The notes beneath the pieces are model-generated. The model was not told where the DNA came from, searched no databases, and was given only the letters and a program-made list of their open reading frames with translations. The translations under genes were made by a program, and so were the position numbers. 5,266 nucleotides of DNA from Weeksellaceae bacterium (GTDB taxonomy: Bacteria > Bacteroidota > Bacteroidia > Flavobacteriales > Weeksellaceae), in NCBI GenBank assembly GCA_028698395.1, contig JAQVDG010000183.1, positions 1-5,266 of the forward strand, read 5' to 3'. This document shows, in pieces, positions 1 through 5,266 of the stretch. The stretch's first letter is position 1; each line of letters begins with the position of its first letter.

Positions 1-62
1 AAATTGGAAGAGAATTGGGGGTTTCGCATATGAAAGTAAAAAGGTTAATTGATAGTAAATGA
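1..62 (+). CDS. C-terminal end of an upstream gene (partial), helix-turn-helix-like tail
   Basis: The window opens inside what is probably the end of another plus-strand gene. The frame beginning at base 3 reads IGRELGVSHMKVKRLIDSK and stops with TGA at 60-62. Its pattern (small residue, EL-GVS, then K-V-RLI) resembles the turn and recognition helix of a helix-turn-helix DNA-binding protein. The other two frames also stay open for a short way (stops at 31-33 and 50-52), so the frame choice rests only on this resemblance. A small DNA-binding protein just upstream of a repeat array and a replication-like gene would make sense, because it could bind the array. The start lies outside the window and the family cannot be named from 19 residues. 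Confidence 0.4.
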   Translation, partial: IGRELGVSHMKVKRLIDSK

Positions 63-66
63 AGAC

Positions 67-118
67 TGTAACACATGTAACAGCTGTAACACTTTGTTAC
101 ATTGTTACAGCTGTTACA
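67..118. repeat. Six-copy TGTAACA/TGTTACA array with a perfect 16-bp inverted repeat
   Basis: Six heptamers lie at about 9-bp spacing: TGTAACA at 67-73, 76-82 and 85-91, then its reverse complement TGTTACA at 95-101, 103-109 and 112-118. Bases 76-91 (TGTAACAGCTGTAACA) and 103-118 (TGTTACAGCTGTTACA) are perfect 16-bp inverted copies separated by 11 bp. The array ends 23 bp before the start of the zinc-finger/Toprim-like gene. No T-run follows on either strand, so it does not look like an intrinsic terminator. The near-helical spacing and two-fold symmetry suggest protein binding, either as replication iterons or as an operator for the downstream genes. The repeats are seen directly; the role is inferred. 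Confidence 0.85.
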
Positions 119-141
119 CCAAATAACTAAACCCTCACATC

Positions 142-1527
142 ATGGAAAACTACCGCTTTCAACTTGAAAAAACCAGCAAAAAACACACTTGCCCCAGCTG
201 CGGAAAACGCCGTTTTGTTCGTTTTATCGACACCCAAACAGGGCAATATTTACCCCCGATTTATGGCAGATGCGACCGTGAAGCAAACTGCAATTATTAT
301 TTAACCCCCTATGCTGATAACTATGCAGCGGAGGTATTGAAGCAGGAAAAAGAAAACCAGCCCGCCCAATGGCAACCCCACCCGATACCAGCCCCCAAAC
401 CTCAACCACCTGCAAAGCCTGTTTTTATTCCTTTTGAAATATTACAAGCCACCCGCACCCGGCCATTAAACAAAAACACTTTTATTCAAAACCTTGCAAC
501 AAATATTCCTTTTCCTTTTGAAATGGCTGATCTTAAAAAAGTAGCTGATCTTTACCAATTAGGAACCCTTGCAAAAGGCTATTTTGCAGGGGCAATAAGC
601 TTTCCATTTATTGACCAGGCAAACCGTGTTCGGGCAATTCAGATCAAACAATTTGATCAGCACAACCATACAACAAAAACAAGCTTTATTCATGCAATTC
701 TGGAGCAACACTATCAGGGAGAAAATAAAAACTTACCTAAATGGCTAAACGCTTATAAGCAGCAGGAAAAAAAAGTTTCTTGTCTTTTCGGGGAACATTT
801 ACTTACAAGTTTCCCATACAATCCTGTTGCTTTGGTTGAAGCACCTAAAACTTGCATCTATGCTGCGCTGTATTTTGGGCTTCCTGATACAGTTGATAAT
901 AATCTTATTTGGTTGGGAGTGTATAACTTATCAAGTTTATCCTTTGAAAAAATAAAGGTGTTGGCTGGTAGAAAAGTAGTTTTGTTTCCTGATCTTTCAA
1001 AGGATGGCGTTGCATTTAAACTGTGGAGTGAAAAGGCTAAAGCTTTTGAAAGCGAAATGCCTGACACAAGATTTTTTGTGAGCGATTTACTTGAAAAAAA
1101 TGCAGCGCAGGAGGATCGCGAAAAAGGACTTGATTTGGCTGATTTCCTGATAAAGCAGAATTGGCAGTTGACAAGAAAACCCCAAACTTCAGAAGATCAA
1201 ACCAATAAGAAGAAAGTTAAAGCTGTTGAAACGTTTGGAGAAATCCCTCTAAATAAGAATAACGAGCAGTTATTTCAAACAGAACCCGAAAATACTGCAT
1301 TATGGGATTTAGAAGCTCTGAATGATTTTTTCGCAACTGCAAAACTGCCAGAGAAACCCATCATGCTTAGTAAAGGAATGACCATTCAAAATCCCGAGAG
1401 GTATGTACAAAGCCATTTAGCTACTGTAAAAAGATATAATGGGATAGGAACTTTTGAACCGTATTTATTGAGGTTAATCACACTTAAAAACATGATAGAC
1501 GATGGAAAAATTAATTTATGTGGGTGA
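142..1527 (+). CDS. Zinc-finger/Toprim-like DUF6371 protein with DUF6965-like C-terminus
   Basis: A 461-aa protein of the kind annotated as DUF6371 or PG0870-related in Bacteroidota. The N-terminus carries a four-cysteine zinc site (C17, C20, C44, C50; CPSC and CDREANC), like the zinc-binding modules of DNA primases. A proline-rich linker spans about 75-97. The middle resembles a Toprim-type fold: a strand ending in VEAPKT (E233) and a second ending in LFPDLSKDG (D284) are the likely acidic metal-binding positions, followed by GLDLADFL (329-336). Residues about 388-455 (W-DLEAL-DFF, then FxSHL-like YVQSHLATVK and PYLLRL) resemble the small DUF6965 domain, here fused. A primase-like or DNA-processing role in an integrative element is plausible, but no helicase domain is present and activity is unproven. 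ATG 142 keeps the zinc site intact; no clear Shine-Dalgarno precedes it. It is the first gene of a three-gene run. Confidence 0.85.
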   Translation: MENYRFQLEKTSKKHTCPSCGKRRFVRFIDTQTGQYLPPIYGRCDREANCNYYLTPYADNYAAEVLKQEKENQPAQWQPHPIPAPKPQPPAKPVFIPFEILQATRTRPLNKNTFIQNLATNIPFPFEMADLKKVADLYQLGTLAKGYFAGAISFPFIDQANRVRAIQIKQFDQHNHTTKTSFIHAILEQHYQGENKNLPKWLNAYKQQEKKVSCLFGEHLLTSFPYNPVALVEAPKTCIYAALYFGLPDTVDNNLIWLGVYNLSSLSFEKIKVLAGRKVVLFPDLSKDGVAFKLWSEKAKAFESEMPDTRFFVSDLLEKNAAQEDREKGLDLADFLIKQNWQLTRKPQTSEDQTNKKKVKAVETFGEIPLNKNNEQLFQTEPENTALWDLEALNDFFATAKLPEKPIMLSKGMTIQNPERYVQSHLATVKRYNGIGTFEPYLLRLITLKNMIDDGKINLCG

Positions 1528-1762
1528 AGATGATGAATTTATCTATTATTCTCTACATAGTTTGAATATGCAATGGATGTTTAAATTTAGCAAACGAAAA
1601 CAAATACTATCTTTTGATATGGATAGCGTGGCCTGGTCACTTGGATATGTGGATGCGGTTGATATGATGAGCGGTGATAGTATGTTGGACTTCCTCAATA
1701 AATTAAAAAAAGAGTTTGGCAAATGGCCATTTGCTGATCTGACAATTGAAAAGAACAATTAA
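1502..1762 (+). CDS. Small hypothetical protein, 86 aa
   Basis: I do not recognise this family. The ORF begins inside the last 26 bp of the preceding gene in a different frame and ends 11 bp before the next gene, which is good positional evidence that it is translated and coupled. The product is acidic near the start (GEDDEF), rich in aromatics (FIYYSL, QWMFKF), and has a probable amphipathic helix at about 64-73 (LDFLNKLKKEFGKW). No signal peptide, membrane segment, cysteine pair or catalytic motif is visible. A later start at Met23 (base 1568) would avoid the overlap, but would drop the beta-like N-terminal stretch, so I prefer 1502. A 70-aa reading frame lies antisense to it; the plus-strand copy is favoured by its fit between two co-directional genes. 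Confidence 0.6.
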   Translation: MEKLIYVGEDDEFIYYSLHSLNMQWMFKFSKRKQILSFDMDSVAWSLGYVDAVDMMSGDSMLDFLNKLKKEFGKWPFADLTIEKNN

Positions 1763-1773
1763 AAACAATTCAA

Positions 1774-2163
1774 ATGAAAGGAAAAAAAGGTTTTATAAAA
1801 GGCAAATCAGGGAATCCGGCAGGCAGACCCCCCGGAAAACCAAATAAGATAACAACATCTGTACGAACCATGCTTAAAGAGATAATGCATGATGAATTAA
1901 GACAATTACCGGTCACCTTGAAATCACTCGAGCCGCGCGAACGCATTGATGCACTTGCTAAACTCTTGCCTTATGTTTTGCCTAAACTGACTGAAGAAAA
2001 GGAAGAGATGGCTGATAGTGAAAACAATGGAAGTTTTGTTGAACTTGTACGTCAGCAGTTTAGTAGAATGGAGGGTACGGTAATGATTCAAACATCAAAT
2101 GGAAATCATTATGAAACAGTAGAAATCAATGGGGAAACAGGAGTGGAGCGGGTTTTGGAGTAG
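1774..2163 (+). CDS. DUF5681 domain-containing protein
   Basis: A 129-aa protein with the hallmark DUF5681 N-terminus: residues 7-22 read FIKGKSGNPAGRPPGK, matching the F-x2-G-x-SGNPxGRPxG signature. This is followed by a basic helical stretch (TTSVRTMLKEIM) and a helix ending in LLPYVLPKL (64-72), also typical of the family. DUF5681 proteins occur in phages and mobile elements, sometimes near packaging genes; their biochemical role is not established to my knowledge. The basic, Gly/Pro-rich N-terminus would suit nucleic-acid binding (inference). The C-terminal 50 residues, including NGETGVERVLE, show no motif I know. It follows the 86-aa gene by 11 bp in the same direction and is the last gene of the run. 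No terminase large subunit is in the window, so a packaging role is not supported here. Confidence 0.8.
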   Translation: MKGKKGFIKGKSGNPAGRPPGKPNKITTSVRTMLKEIMHDELRQLPVTLKSLEPRERIDALAKLLPYVLPKLTEEKEEMADSENNGSFVELVRQQFSRMEGTVMIQTSNGNHYETVEINGETGVERVLE

Positions 2164-2384
2164 GAATAACTTCTCTGGCTTCTTTCTGATTGTGTATGTG
2201 TTACTCGAGTTCCAAAAAACAGCTTGAAGATATTGATTTCTTTTATTAATACTCACTTGACATTTATAAGTAATTGAGAGTAGATTTTTAGCAATATATG
2301 AAGGAACTCTGCAAAATTTCCTAGACTAAAGATTCAATAAATCTACCTAGATATTATAAGTAAACTCTGTTTGTTTGATTCTGT
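2164..2384. other. Convergent intergenic region with a weak hairpin
   Basis: This 221-bp AT-rich stretch separates the plus-strand run from the minus-strand operon, so both transcripts should end here. I see no ORF of note, no tRNA and no strong terminator. The best candidate is an imperfect hairpin at 2321-2350: CTAG outer arms (2321-2324 and 2347-2350), an asymmetric internal loop, and an AGATT/AATCT inner stem (2330-2334 and 2340-2344) around CAATA. It is weak and lacks a long T-run on either side. The region may also be the junction between two accessory modules, but no direct repeats or attachment-site-like sequence were found. Confidence 0.4.
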
Positions 2385-2960
2385 CTATAGCCCATTTACT
2401 TTGAAAATTAATACACATAATGCTTTATCAAATTGATGATAGATTTTCTCCTCTTCCTTCTTGTCAAGCATTGTGAATTTAAAGCCTCTTTTTGCATCAA
2501 AATCACCACCAGTCACTATTTTTCGATATTGATATCTGATATACTTAATTTCTTCAAAGTCTTTATTGAACTTATTTTTCTTACTTAAATCAGAAAGCTT
2601 AATTATTGTATCAAGTTCGTTTGAAATTGTTGTAAAAAGATTAACTATTAAGGCTTTATTTGCGGAAGATACAGTTTGTTTCTGAACGCATTCAGCTACG
2701 GTGTAATTGACTGTCCTAATTGTTACTTGTAGGGCTTCAATTTTCCTTATTATCACGTCCTTCTCGCTCCGTTTGTTGTGCATGTTCCGTTCCAGAAACA
2801 CTGGAATATAAACGGCTAGGAAAATTGTAACTACTAATGTTGCCATGCCAACAATATCAATTTTGTCTTCGAATGAGAAAAGTGGGTAATAATGCTGCAA
2901 TCCCATTCCGATTACAACCCCTACAATTACAAGTACTACTCCAATAATGTACTTAATCAT
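2385..2960 (-). CDS. Two-helix membrane protein with cytosolic helical tail
   Basis: The family is not recognised. The 191-aa product begins with two hydrophobic segments, about 3-20 (IIGVVLVIVGVVIGMG) and 34-55 (VGMATLVVTIFLAVYIPVFL), joined by a short polar loop. Right after the second comes a basic stretch (HNKRSEK, 61-67), which by the positive-inside rule puts the remaining ~130 residues in the cytoplasm. That tail looks mostly helical and charged (IRKIEALQVTIRTVNY, ELDTIIKLSDL, KKEEEKIYHQFDKAL), possibly coiled-coil. The first segment could be a membrane anchor rather than a cleaved signal because no cleavage site is evident. Its ATG overlaps the stop of the STAS gene by 4 bp (ATGA), a classic sign of translational coupling. 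As last gene of the cassette it could be the membrane-located output or sensor; that is inference. Confidence 0.75.
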   Translation of the reverse strand: MIKYIIGVVLVIVGVVIGMGLQHYYPLFSFEDKIDIVGMATLVVTIFLAVYIPVFLERNMHNKRSEKDVIIRKIEALQVTIRTVNYTVAECVQKQTVSSANKALIVNLFTTISNELDTIIKLSDLSKKNKFNKDFEEIKYIRYQYRKIVTGGDFDAKRGFKFTMLDKKEEEKIYHQFDKALCVLIFKVNGL

Positions 2961-3289
2961 ATGTCGTTAGCTTCTTTGATGTATTCAGTTATGTCATCTT
3001 CCAAAAAAGGGTCATCATCCGATTTAAACACTAAGTTGTCCAAAACGATTTTCTCATCCTTATACTCCCTAGCTAGGCCCCCAAAAGCGGCTTCAAGAAA
3101 AGAAGTGGCATAACCTGCAGTACCATCAAGGTCAATAAGCAATTTTTTCTTTTCAGAAATCGCTTGCTTGAATTTTGGCAAAAGGATTTTTTCTAAAAAT
3201 TCTTCCCCAGGGAAATCACCTTCGATTTCCTCACGAACACCCGGAATGGTAGTGTAGTCTTCTGCAATTTTAATAATTAACATGTCCAT
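2957..3289 (-). CDS. STAS-like DUF4325 domain protein
   Basis: A 110-aa single-domain protein matching the STAS-like DUF4325 family. After an N-terminal strand (MLIIKIAEDY) and a helix, residues 49-53 form a buried strand (KLLIDLDG...), followed by the loop and helix TSFLEAAFGGLA (62-73), the family's most conserved part. STAS domains serve as partners of GHKL anti-sigma kinases, which phosphorylate a Ser or Thr at the start of this helix; a remembered, ungapped comparison with SpoIIAA puts Ser63 at that position. The gene starts inside the end of the GHKL ATPase gene, which fits a physical partnership. ATG at 3289 gives a 13-bp overlap; ATG at 3283 (Met3) is equally possible with a 7-bp overlap. 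Neither has a strong Shine-Dalgarno, consistent with coupling. The C-terminus is acidic (DDDPFLEDD). Cytosolic. Confidence 0.82.
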   Translation of the reverse strand: MDMLIIKIAEDYTTIPGVREEIEGDFPGEEFLEKILLPKFKQAISEKKKLLIDLDGTAGYATSFLEAAFGGLAREYKDEKIVLDNLVFKSDDDPFLEDDITEYIKEANDI

Positions 3290-4305
3290 CTGTTTGTACT
3301 ATTTAGTTCCCAATAAAGGAAAGTTCCATTAAATTCTTTTGTAAGTTTCTCGTATTTCTGAGCACTTAAATCAGCTTTTACATCATTTGAAATAAGTTTC
3401 AGGTTGCTATAATAATTCCTTTCAAGTCCTTTATAAATGGTAGGTAGTCCCTTACCTCTGTAAGGGATTTTTGTGCTTGACATTTTACGACCTGAAATAA
3501 TCTCTTTTAAAACGTCTCTATTATCTTTTATTCCAAAAAGAGTAGAAAGCTTTTCTCTGAATCCAGAGATATTCGATGATTTAAAGATCCCAACGCCAAG
3601 GTCAATAAAAGCAAAGGAAACTTTGTTTTCTTTTCTGTCATGATAAACTGTTAGCCACCAAGTCTCTTGACCAATCTGTTGAGGTTTAGCATGGTAGCAT
3701 GTATTTGCCATACTTTCCATCAATGCTCGATAAACACCAGGGCATCTAGCTTCTTGACCAAAAACGATTGAAGTAGCTCTTTTAATTAGTTCATTAGCCA
3801 TTCCACCCTCAGCCTTTTTATTTTTTCTTGTTAGAATGTAATTCATTGGTTCATCCTCATTCCCATTTGCTTTAAAAACGCCGCTTTCCTGAAATATTTT
3901 TCTTAGTTCTTCATCTCTAGGGTAATTCCCTTTTATTGCAACGTCTTTAGTTATTTTAGGATTTTTAATTAATGCTAGTAATAATACTATTGCATCATTG
4001 TTGAGGTTTGTAATCTCTCTTAGATTAATTAGAATCGGTTTTCTATGCTTAATGTGATTTTGGATATTCTCTAAATAAGCTAGAATTTCAACAGTATTCT
4101 CTACAAAAGAAAAGTTTGAGGGGGCTTTGAGACTTTCAAAATGGTTTAACACTCTTCTTTCTCTTTGCTCAACGATTGGCACGCCATCAATCGCTCGTCT
4201 TTTAGCTTTTGCTTTCTCTTTACTTAATAGCTTTTGCTTCAATCGGTCTTTTGCCCGTTTGGTATTACGTGTTTTGTATTCAGACGTTGAGTAAAGCTTT
4301 TTCAT
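3277..4305 (-). CDS. GHKL-type ATPase with N-terminal STAS-like region
   Basis: A 342-aa protein in three parts. Residues 1-40 are strongly basic (16 Lys/Arg, 4 Asp/Glu), suiting nucleic-acid or acidic-partner binding. Residues about 66-147 resemble a STAS fold: a strand ILINL (91-95), then a helix DAIVLLLALI (104-113), later GNYPRDEELRKIFQESGVF. Residues about 187-335 are a GHKL (histidine-kinase-like) ATPase: N-box E197/N201/H205 in MESMANTCYHA, G1 box DLGVGI (235-240), G2 box GKGLPTI (284-290) and a final FNGTFLYWEL (325-334). The ATP-binding residues look intact. There is no dimerisation/phospho-acceptor His domain, transmembrane segment or receiver domain, so it is not an ordinary two-component sensor; an RsbW-like protein kinase or a conformational ATPase is more likely. 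It begins 9 bp after hsdS and overlaps the STAS gene by 13 bp. Confidence 0.85.
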   Translation of the reverse strand: MKKLYSTSEYKTRNTKRAKDRLKQKLLSKEKAKAKRRAIDGVPIVEQRERRVLNHFESLKAPSNFSFVENTVEILAYLENIQNHIKHRKPILINLREITNLNNDAIVLLLALIKNPKITKDVAIKGNYPRDEELRKIFQESGVFKANGNEDEPMNYILTRKNKKAEGGMANELIKRATSIVFGQEARCPGVYRALMESMANTCYHAKPQQIGQETWWLTVYHDRKENKVSFAFIDLGVGIFKSSNISGFREKLSTLFGIKDNRDVLKEIISGRKMSSTKIPYRGKGLPTIYKGLERNYYSNLKLISNDVKADLSAQKYEKLTKEFNGTFLYWELNSTNRWTC

Positions 4306-4312
4306 TAAAAAA

Positions 4313-4316
4313 TCCT
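4313..4316 (-). promoter_or_regulatory. Shine-Dalgarno AGGA for the GHKL ATPase gene
   Basis: On the minus strand the sequence reads TAGGATTTTTTAATG: AGGA overlaps the hsdS stop codon (TAG) and lies 7 bases before the ATG at 4305. This is the only clear Shine-Dalgarno I find among the gene starts here. It fixes this start and implies that ribosomes finishing hsdS could reinitiate directly on the ATPase gene. Confidence 0.55.
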
Positions 4317-5266
4317 ATTTAATAATTATCTCCTTCGGCTCCAACGCCTCCCTTAACACCTGCTGCAAGAGCAACTCATTTTGCTTCTGACTTTCTTTAA
4401 TGCTGGCCTCCAATGCATCACAATACTGCATCAACTCATCCAAATGGCTGACGATGCGTTGTTGTTCGGAGAGTGGGGGGAGTGGAACATCAATGTCTCT
4501 AATAGTTCCCATAGACAAACTTGGTTGAGCAGTTGCTTTTACGTGTTTAAAAATTTCTTCTCGACCATCAGGTGAGCTGAGGAAATAATTCAAGTACTTA
4601 AGATTGTAAAAAGCTTCACAGCCTTCAAACGGTTCTAACTTGGCGACATTCGGTGCTAAGTGCCATCTTTCAGACTCGCAAAATCGAGCGACATCTCCAA
4701 TACCAGCACCTATAAACGTAACTAATAGTGATTCTTTTGTTAATGCACATCTATCAAGCAATAGGCTTATTTCTTCATCAATGAAAAGCAAATTGGTTTT
4801 GTCAATGATAAATGGCCTAACGTTTTGTGCGCGAATAACTGGAATTTCACCCGTTTCCTTAAGGTTAATATGTTTGGTGTATTCAAAGCCTGCAAGTTTT
4901 GTGACAAAGAAAATGTCATCTGTTTTTGCAGTTACCCAAGTTCTAGGTATTGACCATTCATTAACTTTAGAAACTGTTTGACTTGATGCTTTCCCCCTTT
5001 TTAATTTCTTCTCCTTCACCAAGCGTTCCTTTTCGGCTTTGATTTTTTCAAGCAGCACCGAAGCCGGTTCATCATTCGCTTTCTGTGGCACCAATTTGCC
5101 CTGCATGGCCTCACGCAAAAAGGCCTGGCGAAGTTGTTTTACTAAATAGAGTTGGTGGGTGAGTTCGGTGGAGAGCACAATAGATTCAGCTTCGGTTTCA
5201 GAAATTCTTTTAAAGAATTCAATTTGCTCGTCATAATCAGGTATCGTAATTTCAATTTCGCATAAA
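4315..5266 (-). CDS. hsdS: Type I restriction-modification specificity subunit HsdS (partial, 5' end outside window)
   Basis: HsdS is the DNA-recognition subunit of type I restriction-modification complexes (with HsdM and HsdR). At least 316 residues are visible. The frame stays open to the right edge: before the internal GTG at 5178 it encodes EIEITIPDYDEQIEFFKRIS and onward, a normal end of the first target-recognition half, so 5178 is not the start. Next come the central coiled coil (LVKQLRQAFLREAMQGKLVP, then EKIKAEKERLVKEKK), the second target-recognition domain (about 4490-4970; WSIPRTW, IPVIRAQNVRP, GAGIGDVARF, TAQPSLS) and the C-terminal conserved helix VPLPPLSEQQRIVSHLDELM. The pseudo-repeat LRQAFLREAM / LLQQVLREAL shows the usual two-fold layout. 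The gene looks intact within view. hsdM and hsdR are not in the window and, if present, must lie to the right or elsewhere. The stop is TAG at 4315-4317. Confidence 0.93.
   Translation of the reverse strand, partial: LCEIEITIPDYDEQIEFFKRISETEAESIVLSTELTHQLYLVKQLRQAFLREAMQGKLVPQKANDEPASVLLEKIKAEKERLVKEKKLKRGKASSQTVSKVNEWSIPRTWVTAKTDDIFFVTKLAGFEYTKHINLKETGEIPVIRAQNVRPFIIDKTNLLFIDEEISLLLDRCALTKESLLVTFIGAGIGDVARFCESERWHLAPNVAKLEPFEGCEAFYNLKYLNYFLSSPDGREEIFKHVKATAQPSLSMGTIRDIDVPLPPLSEQQRIVSHLDELMQYCDALEASIKESQKQNELLLQQVLREALEPKEIIIK

Noticed and set aside
67..118. Reading the repeat as an intrinsic terminator, a CRISPR array or a coding repeat
   Set aside because: No T-run follows on either strand; the units are 9 bp without unique spacers; one frame is open (VTHVTAVT-like) but lies between nearby stops with no start.
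224..415. Minus-strand 63-aa reading frame
   Set aside because: Antisense to the zinc-finger region of the 461-aa gene; no family resemblance and no start context.
858..1067. Minus-strand 69-aa reading frame
   Set aside because: Lies wholly inside the Toprim-like region on the opposite strand; composition is that of a shadow frame.
1546..1758. Minus-strand 70-aa reading frame opposite the 86-aa gene
   Set aside because: Stands alone against two co-directional neighbours; the plus-strand frame fits the gene run better.
1774..2163. Phage packaging module (small terminase)
   Set aside because: The DUF5681 motif occurs near terminases in some phages, but no large terminase, portal or capsid gene is in view.
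2892..3113. Plus-strand 73-aa reading frame
   Set aside because: Antisense to the STAS gene and the start of the membrane-protein gene; serine-rich shadow with no support.
3277..4305. Ordinary two-component histidine kinase
   Set aside because: Only the GHKL ATPase part is present; there is no phospho-acceptor His domain, membrane segment or adjacent response regulator.
4640..4981. Plus-strand 113-aa reading frame, and a 64-aa one at 4381-4575
   Set aside because: Both are antisense to clearly coding hsdS sequence and show no recognisable domain.

Overview
The window looks like accessory DNA from a member of the Bacteroidota. The main reasons are a zinc-finger/Toprim-like protein of the DUF6371 type (a family I know mainly from Bacteroidota mobile and accessory DNA), AT-rich sequence, and starts that mostly lack a clear Shine-Dalgarno sequence. 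There are no rRNA or tRNA genes, no transposase and no CRISPR array, and I found no integrase or attachment site.

Left part, plus strand (1-2163). A few codons of an upstream gene end at 62 with a helix-turn-helix-like tail. Next comes a 52-bp array of six heptamers (three TGTAACA, then three TGTTACA) containing a perfect 16-bp inverted repeat. Twenty-three bases later starts a three-gene run: a 461-aa zinc-finger/Toprim-like protein with a DUF6965-like C-terminus, an 86-aa orphan overlapping it by 26 bp, and a 129-aa DUF5681 protein. This resembles replication or maintenance cargo of an integrative element, with the heptamers as candidate iterons or operator.

Middle (2164-2384). A 221-bp convergent intergenic region with no gene and only a weak imperfect hairpin.

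Right part, minus strand (2385-5266), read from right to left. It begins with the 3' part of a type I restriction-modification specificity gene (hsdS), which runs off the right edge. Nine bases after its stop begins a tightly packed three-gene cassette: a protein with a basic tail, a STAS-like region and a GHKL ATPase domain (342 aa); a stand-alone STAS-like DUF4325 protein (110 aa, 13-bp overlap); and a two-helix membrane protein with a helical cytosolic tail (191 aa, 4-bp ATGA overlap). The overlaps suggest one transcript with translational coupling.

The cassette is the most interesting part. A GHKL ATPase, a separate STAS protein and a membrane protein behind hsdS has the parts of a partner-switching circuit, as in the anti-sigma kinase/anti-sigma antagonist logic of RsbW and RsbV, joined to a membrane-located output. 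I recall no established name for this three-gene set. A role in phage defence or in controlling the restriction system is an inference from position and domains, not something the sequence proves.
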